Below are positions 9,413-17,337 of a stretch of DNA of 64,000 bases, one piece after another; positions within the stretch are counted from its first letter, which is position 1, and every line of letters begins with the position of its first letter. This DNA comes from Methanobacteriota archaeon. Its GTDB lineage: Archaea; Thermoplasmatota; Poseidoniia; Poseidoniales; Poseidoniaceae. The stretch covers positions 98,681 through 162,680 of the forward strand of contig PBGP02000022.1 of NCBI GenBank assembly GCA_002720095.2, written 5' to 3'. The translations under genes and the position numbers were made by a program. Below the pieces are notes generated by a model. The model was not told the DNA's origin, searched no databases, and saw only the letters and a list, made by a program, of their open reading frames with translations.

Positions 9413-9916
9413 TTACTCTTCCAATGGCGACCAGTCCAACCCCAACTTAGGATCTGGGTCTGGCAAAGGGTTTTCCAAATTATTTAATCCTGGTCCGTTA
9501 AGCCAACTTTGATCAAACTTTTCTTTTAACATAACAATAAACCCTAATGACTCAAATTGTCTTAATGCCATAGCAGTTCTCTCTTCAACAGGGTGAATAT
9601 GTTCAGCAAAAACATCATCCAATATTTTACAAATTTCTCGAAATGTTCTGAAACCATTGGATAATTCCCAAAGTAAACTATTCATATCATCTAGAGGTCT
9701 TCTTAGGACTTTAGGACCGCCTGTGATTTTAAACATTAATTTTTCAAGGTTCTGGAATATTTTTCGAAACCCCCTCAAATTGTGAAATTCTTTCCAGATT
9801 CTAATCACTATTAACCTCCCTGTAACTCCGGGCTCATCTAAATCTAATTCCACTAGACCTCTACGTGCCCACCAGACAGGTGTTCTAGTAGGATAAAATT
9901 CACTTAAATCGTTAAT
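9413..9916 (-). CDS. PqqD-like domain protein, likely with an ATT start codon
   Basis: A protein of about 167 residues. Its second half resembles the PqqD winged-helix family: DDMNSLLWELSNGFRTFREICKIL, then a helix and a short hairpin ending FESLGFIVML. PqqD proteins bind peptide substrates or radical-SAM partners; here no peptide-modifying enzyme is adjacent, so the role is unknown. The reading frame stays open up to 10030, but that part is coding in another frame for a 57-aa membrane protein. No ATG, GTG or TTG start lies at the junction. An exact GGAGG at 9924-9928 sits 7 nt upstream of ATT (9914-9916), the same spacing seen at other internal genes here, so ATT is the best start. It is the last gene of a four-gene operon. 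Confidence 0.65.
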   Translation of the reverse strand: MNDLSEFYPTRTPVWWARRGLVELDLDEPGVTGRLIVIRIWKEFHNLRGFRKIFQNLEKLMFKITGGPKVLRRPLDDMNSLLWELSNGFRTFREICKILDDVFAEHIHPVEERTAMALRQFESLGFIVMLKEKFDQSWLNGPGLNNLENPLPDPDPKLGLDWSPLEE

Positions 9917-9918
9917 TT

Positions 9919-10092
9919 TTACACCTCCATTCCTAGAGTCCAAAACAATAAGGTTAACATTGAAATTATACCTAAAGTGGATGTTAATCTTAATAATTCT
10001 TCTTTTTGTGTATAATTCCTCAAATACCAAGATGTCACTCCAAAAAAACTAACAAAGAAAAGAAGAAAATACCACAAAGGAGGAAATACCAT
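9919..10092 (-). CDS. Small two-helix membrane protein (57 aa)
   Basis: An ATG-started frame of 57 codons that was found by reading the strand directly. It encodes two hydrophobic helices, residues 4-23 (rich in Phe, Leu, Trp, Tyr) and 38-54, joined by a charged loop NYTQKEELL. It begins 16 nt after the 1207-aa surface-protein gene and ends 2 nt before the ATT of the PqqD-like gene. A GGAGG-like sequence (aaggaggaaa on the plus strand does not count) is not obvious upstream. The membrane topology and tight packing support a real gene; no family is recognised. It might anchor or accompany the large surface protein. Confidence 0.7.
   Translation of the reverse strand: MVFPPLWYFLLFFVSFFGVTSWYLRNYTQKEELLRLTSTLGIISMLTLLFWTLGMEV
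9924..9928 (-). promoter_or_regulatory. Shine-Dalgarno site of the PqqD-like gene
   Basis: On the minus strand this reads GGAGG, followed by 7 nt and then ATT. It lies inside the last codons of the 57-aa gene, so translation of the two genes is probably coupled. Its spacing equals that of the eS17 gene (GGAGG, 7 nt, TTG) and the ABC permease gene (GGAGG, 7 nt, ATG), and so fixes the start of the downstream gene. Confidence 0.65.
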
Positions 10093-10108
10093 TTAACCAC
10101 AACTAACA

Positions 10109-13100
10109 TTATTTTTCATTACCTAATAAAGATCCAAAAGCATCTTCAAGAGATAAACTATTATCTGATTCAGGGGGTCTAGATTTAGGAAGTATAAATT
10201 TAGTGGGTTGTAAATAATCTGTATCATTGTTAATTTTCAAGTTATTACTTGGTGCCAATGAATTATTCAAATTCATAGCATCTTGATTCTGCAAATTATA
10301 ATTTCGCATATGTAAATTATTTGAATTATCTAAGGCAATAATATCCAAAGTGTCATCAAAAACAATACTACTTTTCTGTCTAACAAATATAGCTAATAAA
10401 ATTATTATCATCACTGTAAATAATGTAAACAAGGCAGTAAAACCAGCATTCTCTGAAAAAAGTAAATGCAGTCTATTTTTTGAATCAGAATCCATTATAT
10501 CGATTTCTACACCTAAAGATGATAATAAATTACCGTATTTGTCAACCACTCTAAAATCAACCTCTTTCAATCCAGGAGTATTAAAAACGAGGCTACAATC
10601 CAGTCTGGATATTTTTTCTATTCTATAGTTTGACGCTGGAATAATCACTTTAAATTCACCATCTTTAGAAGGGTCATCACAACTTAATTCACCACCCTCA
10701 GATATAACATTTTTAAGCTCCAATTCCTCAATAACTGTTGAGCTACTCACTAAATCTATAGAAAAATAAATCCTTTCATTCAAATCAAAAGAGTAGACGT
10801 CAAAATTAAAGTCAGCGAATACATTTCTATAAATTGAGATATCAATCTTTGTAATATTGCTCAAATTCTTTGATATGCCTAATTGGTTACTTCCTCCTTG
10901 TACAATCCATTTCAAATTTAAATCTGTAGGTACAATAGTTTCAGCAGGAATTATCACTAAAATTTCTATATTTGCAAATTGCTGTTTTCCCAAAGGAATA
11001 GATGCCCATTCACTTTCAGAATAATATTCGTCACTGTACATTGGAACTTTTAAAAAAACATTAATATCAGATATATCATTATTAGACTCCAATTCGAATT
11101 TTACTTTCAGATTTTTGTCTACGCTATTGCCTAAATTTGCTAACGTAGCATTTAATCTTATTTCCTCACCAGCTGCTGTTGATATCTGATTAATTGGACT
11201 AATCACCCATTCTGGTAAAAATAGCATTGCAGTCTCTCCAGAATACTCTATCAAATTATTAGATAAATTAATTTCATTATCATTCTGAATGGATACCACA
11301 GAAATATAGAAATCAATGAATTTTTGACTTTCAACTTCTTGAGGAACAAGTACATGTAGATTGATTTTAATATTGCTTCCGCCATCGTAAATGGGTGATA
11401 TTTGGTAATTTTCAATTACTTCTACCCCGTCTGTAAACCAATACTCCCAATCATAATCGAGATTCTCTACATTAAAGTTTACAATGTCTGCACCATTTCC
11501 AAAATTATTAATTTCAAAAGTAAGTATATTTTGACTTCCAGGATTCATGTAATAATTACTCTCTAAATTTGAAATCGTTAGATTGCTAACCATCCTCACC
11601 GAAAAATGATTGAATTCTATCGATGGAATAGTTTCACCACTTCTCAAACTTTTTATTACTGGAATTAAACTGGGCCCAGAATCACTTTTTTGTGCATTTT
11701 CAGGTACATGTATTGAAAGTTTAATCTCCCTGCTACTAAGTCCTTGGACTTCAAAAACATGTGGATTAGCGCAATCTTCTCCGTCAACTATAATTGATTC
11801 TGAAAATTCTGATTCAATAACCCAACTTCGAAAACCTTGTCGTATGAAACAAAGTTCAAAAATATCAAAAGCTGATGCATTATTCCATATTTTAAATGGA
11901 AGTTCAACTGTTGAGCCAGGTATAGGCTCTTTTACTGTACTGTCTAATCCAATAATATCCACAGCCATGAATGCATTAGACACCATTCCGGCTGTAGCAT
12001 TGACTCTGAACTTAACTTCAACATCTGGTCTCTCGTTGCTTGTAGCAGTTAAGATAATACTACTAAATTGTCCAGCAATTGCATTAGTTGGAACATCCAC
12101 AACCATCTGAATGAATGCCGAATCACCAGGACTCAATTCTAATGATTGTACCTGATTCCAAGCTATTCCAAAAGTCCATTCATTTCTAATCAAAAAATTT
12201 TCAGATGATATTGAAAATATATCATCTGCATCCCCAGCATTAATCAAAGAAACATTGAATTCACAAACATTACCCGGCCTACAATATCCAGATTCTTCTT
12301 CAAATTGGAATTTTGGAAGGTATGTTGGGAGAACATCTAGTTTAAATTCTTTCGAATCCTTAGAGATTCCTGGAGAATTAAAAGATATAACACTGATACT
12401 TAAATCTTCAATTCCAATGTTTGAATCATCAGCAGGTCTAATTTTAAGTTCAAGAGATCGAGATTCACCCTTAGGTATTTCTATTCCAATTTGATTATCA
12501 ACAGGACCGCCATTAAGATAGTTTATAGACCAAAGCCAATTATCAGGTAAATCCTTCATCTCAAAATATACTCTATCCTCTAAGTTACCTTGATTAATAA
12601 TTTGAAGTTGATGTGTGGACCATTCCTCAGCAGAGGCCTCTCCGTTAGATAAAGTTGCAATTTTAGGGCTATATTCTATGTTTTTAGCTGCTTGATCATA
12701 TACCATTACAAAATCATCTATCCAGTAACCAACATCTGTATTTACTGCATTTGAGTCAAAATTGAATCGGATTTTAGAATTGGAATTCATTTCTTGTGGG
12801 TCTAAAAAATAATTAAATAAATTCCAATTCTCACCATTAGGATCTATAACATTACTTAATGAACCTAGTGTTTTCCAGCTGTTTTGAGAATTAAGTATCT
12901 GTAGGTTCAAATAATCACCTGACCTACTTGCTCCAGAAGCCAAAAAAGATATTTGAAATGGTTTCTGCGGAGAATTTACCCTGTCACTAAAATCAATAAA
13001 TGAGGTTTCCATATTTTCGTCCCAATTATTACCGTATGCATTAATTGAAGTATCACCAACATAAAATGAGTTTTTACTAAATGATGAAAAATCATGTGGA

Positions 13101-13732
13101 CTGATACCAGTATCTTGATCTATAGACCAATAGTTAGACATTGTAGACCAGACACCGACATTATCAGCATTTTCGTAAATATTCCCTATAGTATAATGCC
13201 TTGAAAGAACATCGTTTGCAATATCAGAATCCTGAGGATGTGACGTGATTGCTCTAATAGTATGATTTCCAGAATAATCTGGAATCCATTTTATTTCAAC
13301 AATTTTTGAACTTGTGGCTGTTATGCTATCAACTTGTATTAATTGTTCAAATAAAACAAAATCACTATACTCATTATGCTCTACTAAAACTCTTAAATCA
13401 AACTGCCCACTGTCAACAATTCCTCTGTTCTCTATTGTTACAGATATTTTTTGTTCTTTATTTAGCATACCATCAACTACCCAAAGAGTGTCTGGACGAT
13501 CCACGGTATCGCAACAGTCATAACTTGATAATAATCCATATGCTAGATAATCTGTGTCGCTGACATACTGAAAATCAAATAATGATGGAGATAAGTCAAT
13601 ACCTGATGACTTATGAACTACATTATTAACTTGTAAAGAATTTGACAGTTGGATAGAATCTATATTGTCAAATAATGAAACAGAATTAAACATCAACAAA
13701 GTAAGAATACACACCATGAAGCGAGATGCCAC
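10109..13732 (-). CDS. Large exported surface protein with C-terminal membrane anchor
   Basis: A 1207-residue secreted protein. Residues 1-24 form a signal peptide, and a single membrane helix near residues 1097-1118 is followed by a roughly 90-residue Asn/Ser-rich cytoplasmic tail. The extracellular part is beta-rich with many Asn, Ser and Asp. It contains repeated CARDB/NEW3-like immunoglobulin-fold units recognisable by phrases such as LSPGDSAFIQMVVDVP, IPKGESRSLELKIRP and INNFGNGADIVNF. Such proteins serve in cell envelopes for adhesion, polymer binding or support of exoenzymes; substrate is unknown. The start is GTG at 13732 or ATG at 13717. It belongs to a four-gene operon. Confidence 0.8.
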   Translation of the reverse strand: MASRFMVCILTLLMFNSVSLFDNIDSIQLSNSLQVNNVVHKSSGIDLSPSLFDFQYVSDTDYLAYGLLSSYDCCDTVDRPDTLWVVDGMLNKEQKISVTIENRGIVDSGQFDLRVLVEHNEYSDFVLFEQLIQVDSITATSSKIVEIKWIPDYSGNHTIRAITSHPQDSDIANDVLSRHYTIGNIYENADNVGVWSTMSNYWSIDQDTGISPHDFSSFSKNSFYVGDTSINAYGNNWDENMETSFIDFSDRVNSPQKPFQISFLASGASRSGDYLNLQILNSQNSWKTLGSLSNVIDPNGENWNLFNYFLDPQEMNSNSKIRFNFDSNAVNTDVGYWIDDFVMVYDQAAKNIEYSPKIATLSNGEASAEEWSTHQLQIINQGNLEDRVYFEMKDLPDNWLWSINYLNGGPVDNQIGIEIPKGESRSLELKIRPADDSNIGIEDLSISVISFNSPGISKDSKEFKLDVLPTYLPKFQFEEESGYCRPGNVCEFNVSLINAGDADDIFSISSENFLIRNEWTFGIAWNQVQSLELSPGDSAFIQMVVDVPTNAIAGQFSSIILTATSNERPDVEVKFRVNATAGMVSNAFMAVDIIGLDSTVKEPIPGSTVELPFKIWNNASAFDIFELCFIRQGFRSWVIESEFSESIIVDGEDCANPHVFEVQGLSSREIKLSIHVPENAQKSDSGPSLIPVIKSLRSGETIPSIEFNHFSVRMVSNLTISNLESNYYMNPGSQNILTFEINNFGNGADIVNFNVENLDYDWEYWFTDGVEVIENYQISPIYDGGSNIKINLHVLVPQEVESQKFIDFYISVVSIQNDNEINLSNNLIEYSGETAMLFLPEWVISPINQISTAAGEEIRLNATLANLGNSVDKNLKVKFELESNNDISDINVFLKVPMYSDEYYSESEWASIPLGKQQFANIEILVIIPAETIVPTDLNLKWIVQGGSNQLGISKNLSNITKIDISIYRNVFADFNFDVYSFDLNERIYFSIDLVSSSTVIEELELKNVISEGGELSCDDPSKDGEFKVIIPASNYRIEKISRLDCSLVFNTPGLKEVDFRVVDKYGNLLSSLGVEIDIMDSDSKNRLHLLFSENAGFTALFTLFTVMIIILLAIFVRQKSSIVFDDTLDIIALDNSNNLHMRNYNLQNQDAMNLNNSLAPSNNLKINNDTDYLQPTKFILPKSRPPESDNSLSLEDAFGSLLGNEK

Positions 13733-13774
13733 GATTAAAGAGTATGAGAGATTACTATTTCAAACCATTGACAT

Positions 13775-14617
13775 TCAGGTTTCGTCATCTTCTATTGCTA
13801 ATAGTAATTCTTCTCTTTCTTTTTTATCAGATTGCCTAGAAATGAAATAAATTAAGAAAGCAGGAACTAACAAAATCATGAAACATCCAATCAATGCAGC
13901 CATGGACCATAGCATCTCGGTAGCTGCATCTATTGTAAATAATTCTATGCTAATTATTTCTTCATTTACGTAATTGACGCTCAGTGTTGGATCTAAATGA
14001 GACTGATTTCCTTCTGATTCTATAGAAATTTGCCATAATCCTGATTCATGTGTGTTGTTGAATATAGTATTTGAAATGTTTAATGCAGAGTAAAAATCGT
14101 CGGCTCTAACAGTGCCTCCATCTCGGATAGCTGGATTAGGATGTGTTAATGACACGAAGACTCCATTTCCTTCGTCTAGTAACATAGTATGGGTTGAACC
14201 AGTTTGACAATCCACAACAACCCATATATCTTCACCGTCTTTACTTACTCGATCGGCGCAGTTAAAGTCTGAATTAATATCTCCAAGTTCAGGGTGTGAC
14301 CAGAATGAACCGTCCACATTAATCACTTTCAAGTTTGAATTTTCATGGGCCCCACTAACAGTAACATTGACCCAAGTTAAATTTGTGGTACTGGTTTCAA
14401 ATTCCCATATCCAAACCGTCTTTCCGTTTTGAAATACGGGGGTATTTCCAATGGTAGTTAACTCAGCATCGGAGTTAATTTTTGATGATTTGTATAGATA
14501 ATAACCAGAATTATTTGAAGCCCCGTAAACAGCGTATGCAAGTATAAATATTAGCGTAAAAGAGAGGATTAATACAGTACGAATCATATTTGGATTTTGC
14601 TTCATCGCTTCCCGCAT
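13775..14617 (-). CDS. Exported protein with N- and C-terminal membrane segments
   Basis: About 280 residues. A hydrophobic helix follows the N-terminus (MIRTVLILSF to YAVYG), then comes a roughly 190-residue extracellular beta-rich, Asn/Ser-rich domain. A second helix (AALIGCFMILLVPAFLIYFI) and a short acidic cytoplasmic tail end the protein. I do not recognise the family. It starts the surface operon, 42 nt ahead of the 1207-aa protein. The frame is open to 14728, but upstream residues overlap the divergent ribosomal promoter. ATG at 14617 and ATG at 14605 are the likely starts and cannot be separated. Confidence 0.7.
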   Translation of the reverse strand: MREAMKQNPNMIRTVLILSFTLIFILAYAVYGASNNSGYYLYKSSKINSDAELTTIGNTPVFQNGKTVWIWEFETSTTNLTWVNVTVSGAHENSNLKVINVDGSFWSHPELGDINSDFNCADRVSKDGEDIWVVVDCQTGSTHTMLLDEGNGVFVSLTHPNPAIRDGGTVRADDFYSALNISNTIFNNTHESGLWQISIESEGNQSHLDPTLSVNYVNEEIISIELFTIDAATEMLWSMAALIGCFMILLVPAFLIYFISRQSDKKEREELLLAIEDDET

Positions 14618-14727
14618 GATTATCGCAATAATTCTACTCGTTTCAAGGTTCGTAGTGTAATTGTGAACAAAATATGCCCATCGTAGTTTTATACGGGAAG
14701 TTTGTGGGCAGGACGCTCGGTGATACA

Positions 14728-15222
14728 ATGACTACGCACTATGACGTTCCTGCATCATTATTACTGCCCTCTTTAGCATCAAAATTAAGTGAAATGGAAG
14801 CCATTAACAGGCCTGAATGGTCTGATGATGTTAAAACAGGTTCTAACAGAGAAAGGCCACCCGTTCAAGATGATTGGTGGGAAATGCGGTGTGCAGCTAT
14901 ACTTAGAAAAGTAGCAAGATTGGGGCCAATTGGAGTTAAGCATTTGGCAGACGAATTTGGCGGTCCTAGGAACAGAAATGTAAAACCTAACAGAGCTAAA
15001 TCAGGATCAAGGCACATTATTAGGACCGCATTAATTCAACTTGAAAATGCTGGATTAGTCGAAAAAAGTTTAGTCAAATCAATTGAAAATGTCTATGGAG
15101 AAAATGTAGAAATTACCAGAGGTAGAAAATTAACTAGTGAAGGTCAGAAATTTTTAGATAATTGTTCGCATTCTGTCAGAAAAGAGGCAAATGAAAATAA
15201 CATTGGTTTAGATAAATATTAG
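14728..15222 (+). CDS. rps19e: Ribosomal protein eS19
   Basis: Small-subunit ribosomal protein found in archaea and eukaryotes. The 164 residues show the family signature: [19 protein letters not shown] at the N-terminus, [29 protein letters not shown] in the middle, and [17 protein letters not shown] followed by [13 protein letters not shown]. The frame is open from 14674, but ATG at 14728 matches the family N-terminus; a TATA-like TTTATAC lies near 14689. It heads the operon eS19-eL39-eL31-eS17-small protein-trmJ. Confidence 0.95.
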   Translation: MTTHYDVPASLLLPSLASKLSEMEAINRPEWSDDVKTGSNRERPPVQDDWWEMRCAAILRKVARLGPIGVKHLADEFGGPRNRNVKPNRAKSGSRHIIRTALIQLENAGLVEKSLVKSIENVYGENVEITRGRKLTSEGQKFLDNCSHSVRKEANENNIGLDKY

Positions 15223-15230
15223 GTGATATC

Positions 15231-15386
15231 ATGGCAAAACACAAACCTTTGGCTAAAAAACTTAGACTTCAAAAAGTCACTAAACAAAACCGTAGAGTAC
15301 CTGTTTGGGTCACACTTAAGACTTCAAGAAAGATGAATACACATCCAAAAAGACACATGTGGAGAAGAAGTAAATTGCAAAGGTGA
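15231..15386 (+). CDS. rpl39e: Ribosomal protein eL39
   Basis: A 51-residue highly basic large-subunit protein that lines the exit tunnel. Typical features are visible: [15 protein letters not shown] at the start, [12 protein letters not shown] in the middle and the C-terminal [14 protein letters not shown]. An AGGTGA ribosome-binding site precedes ATG at 15231 by 4 nt, overlapping the eS19 stop region. The eL31 TTG start follows its stop by 4 nt, so translation is probably coupled. Confidence 0.97.
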   Translation: MAKHKPLAKKLRLQKVTKQNRRVPVWVTLKTSRKMNTHPKRHMWRRSKLQR

Positions 15387-15390
15387 TTAT

Positions 15391-15666
15391 TTGGCAAGAG
15401 GAGCGATAAGTGAATTAACAGTACCACTCAGAGCAGCATGGAATGTTCCAAGAAATAAGCGAGCATCTAGGGCCATATCTGAAATTAGAAATCAAGTTCA
15501 AAGGCATTTAAAAGTTGGAATAGATGAATCTGTTTGGATTGACCCTAGAGTAAATGAGCATATCTGGAAAAATGGAATTGAAAACCCGCCCAGAAGAGTC
15601 AGGCTACAGATTACCAGACATGATGAAGAAGATATTCCTATTGAAGTTAAATTAATGGAGGATTAA
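15391..15666 (+). CDS. rpl31e: Ribosomal protein eL31
   Basis: Large-subunit ribosomal protein near the exit tunnel. The 91 residues contain the family segments TVPLRAAWNVPRNKRASRAISEI and SVWIDPRVNEHIWKNGIENPPRRVRLQI in part. The start is TTG at 15391, supported by AGGTGA 5 nt upstream that overlaps the eL39 stop. No ATG or GTG alternative preserves the conserved N-terminus. Confidence 0.95.
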   Translation: MARGAISELTVPLRAAWNVPRNKRASRAISEIRNQVQRHLKVGIDESVWIDPRVNEHIWKNGIENPPRRVRLQITRHDEEDIPIEVKLMED

Positions 15667-15668
15667 AA

Positions 15669-15860
15669 TTGGGACGAATTAGACCATCGTTTGTTAAAAT
15701 AAGAGCAATTAAATTAGTAAATGAATACCCTGGTGAGTTTACACCAGATTTCGAAAATAATAAGAATTTAGTAGAAAAATACACAGAAGGAGCCAATAAA
15801 AGAATGAGAAATTGGATTGCTGGATATATTACAAGATACGTTCAAAGAAGAACAGATTGA
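15669..15860 (+). CDS. rps17e: Ribosomal protein eS17
   Basis: Small-subunit protein of 63 residues with the family pattern GRIRPSFVKIRAIKLV, YPGEFTPDFENNK and the C-terminal MRNWIAGYITRYVQRR. The start is TTG at 15669, placed 7 nt after GGAGG that lies within the last codons of eL31. The next small gene probably starts at TTG 15857, overlapping the eS17 stop codon. Confidence 0.93.
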   Translation: MGRIRPSFVKIRAIKLVNEYPGEFTPDFENNKNLVEKYTEGANKRMRNWIAGYITRYVQRRTD

Positions 15861-16036
15861 GTAAAATGGCAATTATTGTTGATTGGTACTCTTCACCGAT
15901 TGTTGCTAAAAGTAATGATAAAATAGAGTTGTCAGAATTTTTAGATTTTTTAAAAAAGAGAGGTATTCACAGACATAGCATAATAATGAAAGACAGAGAT
16001 TCAGACGGTTTCTTATTTTTCATTTATTCAATATGA
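15857..16036 (+). CDS. Small conserved-looking protein in the ribosomal operon
   Basis: A 56-59 residue protein starting at TTG 15857 (overlapping the eS17 TGA) or ATG 15866. It reads as an alpha/beta peptide: a strand IIVDWY, a helix ELSEFLDFLKKRG and a strand GFLFFIYSI. Family not recognised. Its place between eS17 and trmJ in one transcription unit makes a ribosome- or RNA-related role possible, but nothing in the sequence proves this. Confidence 0.6.
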   Translation: MSKMAIIVDWYSSPIVAKSNDKIELSEFLDFLKKRGIHRHSIIMKDRDSDGFLFFIYSI

Positions 16037-16059
16037 GATTATAGTTGTGGGGTTTGAAG

Positions 16060-16884
16060 ATGGGTGAATATCAAAAAATACCTTTACCCTCATATCCATA
16101 CCAAATGAAAATAATATTAGTTAGACCATCTATCGAAGGAAATTTAGGTGCAATTGCGAGAAATATGATGAATTTCGGTTTTAATAATTTACATTTAGTA
16201 TCGCCTGATTTATCAATTGGGGAGGAAGCCAGAAAAAGAGCGAAACATGCCCGTATTATTTTAGAAAATTGTGTCATACACAGTAAATTGAGTGACGCTG
16301 TAAAAGATTGTTCATTAGTAATTGGAACGAGTGGAAAAAGAGAATTCGGAAAAAGAATTATGACCAGACATTTTATTAGCCCTGAAGAAATTTCAAAAAA
16401 AATATATCTCAATTCAGGAAGAATTGCTATTGTTTTCGGCCCAGAAGGTAAAGGCCTAACTCAAAATGAGTTAATTATGTGCGACCTATTAACTAGTATT
16501 CCAACTTGGGAAGGTTATCCAATTATGAATTTATCACATTCAGTGTCTGTAGTCTTGTATGAACTACACAAATATCATTTAAAGAACTGTGATTCTGAGG
16601 ACCCTGGAATTAAGAAAAATTCTATTTCTAAGGAGAGAAATTTAGATCCGAAAATTAGAAATTTACTTAGAACTCAATTACAAAAACTCGAGGAATCTCT
16701 ACCATGGCCATCTGAAAGAAAACACTCAATCGCTAAAACATTTATAAGAACAATAATGAGAGGAAATCCTACAGATTTAGAAGTCCAGCAAATGCTAGGA
16801 GTTTTAATAGATTCCACGACTGCAATACAGTTTCTAAATAAGAATGAAGATTGGAAGAGAAATAGAAAGAGAAGAGTAGAATAA
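16060..16884 (+). CDS. trmJ: SPOUT RNA 2'-O-methyltransferase, TrmJ family
   Basis: Predicted tRNA (cytidine/uridine-32) 2'-O-methyltransferase using S-adenosylmethionine. All SpoU motifs are visible: RPSIEGNLGAIARNMMNFGF (motif 1, with the catalytic Arg), AIVFGPEGKGLTQNE (motif 2) and IPTWEGYPIMNLSHSVSVVLYE (motif 3). The C-terminal roughly 100 residues form the dimer/tRNA-binding tail of TrmJ. The frame is open from TTG 16045, but ATG at 16060 is preferred. It ends 4 nt from the convergent queD gene. A related rRNA target is the main alternative. Confidence 0.88.
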   Translation: MGEYQKIPLPSYPYQMKIILVRPSIEGNLGAIARNMMNFGFNNLHLVSPDLSIGEEARKRAKHARIILENCVIHSKLSDAVKDCSLVIGTSGKREFGKRIMTRHFISPEEISKKIYLNSGRIAIVFGPEGKGLTQNELIMCDLLTSIPTWEGYPIMNLSHSVSVVLYELHKYHLKNCDSEDPGIKKNSISKERNLDPKIRNLLRTQLQKLEESLPWPSERKHSIAKTFIRTIMRGNPTDLEVQQMLGVLIDSTTAIQFLNKNEDWKRNRKRRVE

Positions 16885-16887
16885 AAG

Positions 16888-17337
16888 TCATTCATCTGGT
16901 TGGTAAATTGCAGAATTTTTATCATTCTCTCTCACTTCAACTCTGTAACACCATGCCCTTTTATTTGTGAAATTAGCAATTAATTCGTTAGCAAATTCAT
17001 ATACAAATTTTGCTGAAAATTCGATTGAAGCAGAATCAAGAACTCTTATGTCACAGGCACCTTTCAATTCTAGTTCCCTAAATTCTGAAAGAAGTGGATC
17101 ATCTCTAGCTAATAGTAGGGTATGATCAAACCAATGCTCTAAAAATTTCTTTAATTCTTTTAGGCCACCAAAATCGACTACCCATCCATGTTTATCTAAT
17201 TCTTCACAAGCGAAATGAAAAATAAATTCACGAGAATACCCATGAACATATGAACAATGACCTTCATTTTTCCATTGTCTATGGGCACAAGGTAGATTTC
17301 TGTACGTTTTGGTAGACGAATATGATTTAGCAGTCAT
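16888..17337 (-). CDS. queD: 6-carboxytetrahydropterin synthase (QueD)
   Basis: Converts dihydroneopterin triphosphate to 6-carboxytetrahydropterin in the preQ0 pathway. The 149-residue protein has LPCAHRQW, GHCSYVHGYSREF and a mid-protein WVVDFGGLKELK with DHTLLL. It belongs to the AHRQ/HGYSR subgroup: the usual HGH zinc motif reads HGY, so another His (for example in GHC) probably completes the zinc site. The start ATG overlaps the queC stop by one base; it is the last gene of the preQ0 operon. Confidence 0.9.
   Translation of the reverse strand: MTAKSYSSTKTYRNLPCAHRQWKNEGHCSYVHGYSREFIFHFACEELDKHGWVVDFGGLKELKKFLEHWFDHTLLLARDDPLLSEFRELELKGACDIRVLDSASIEFSAKFVYEFANELIANFTNKRAWCYRVEVRENDKNSAIYQPDE

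Noticed and set aside
9917..10030. Upstream extension of the PqqD-like frame
   Set aside because: The same bases encode a well-formed two-helix membrane protein in another frame, and the extension has no recognisable domain.
11610..12110. 166-codon plus-strand frame inside the large surface-protein gene
   Set aside because: Low-complexity Ser/Thr/Leu product antisense to the conserved beta-rich protein; no start site.
14674..14727. N-terminal extension of eS19
   Set aside because: The 18 extra residues do not match the family N-terminus, and the ATG at 14728 gives the standard start.
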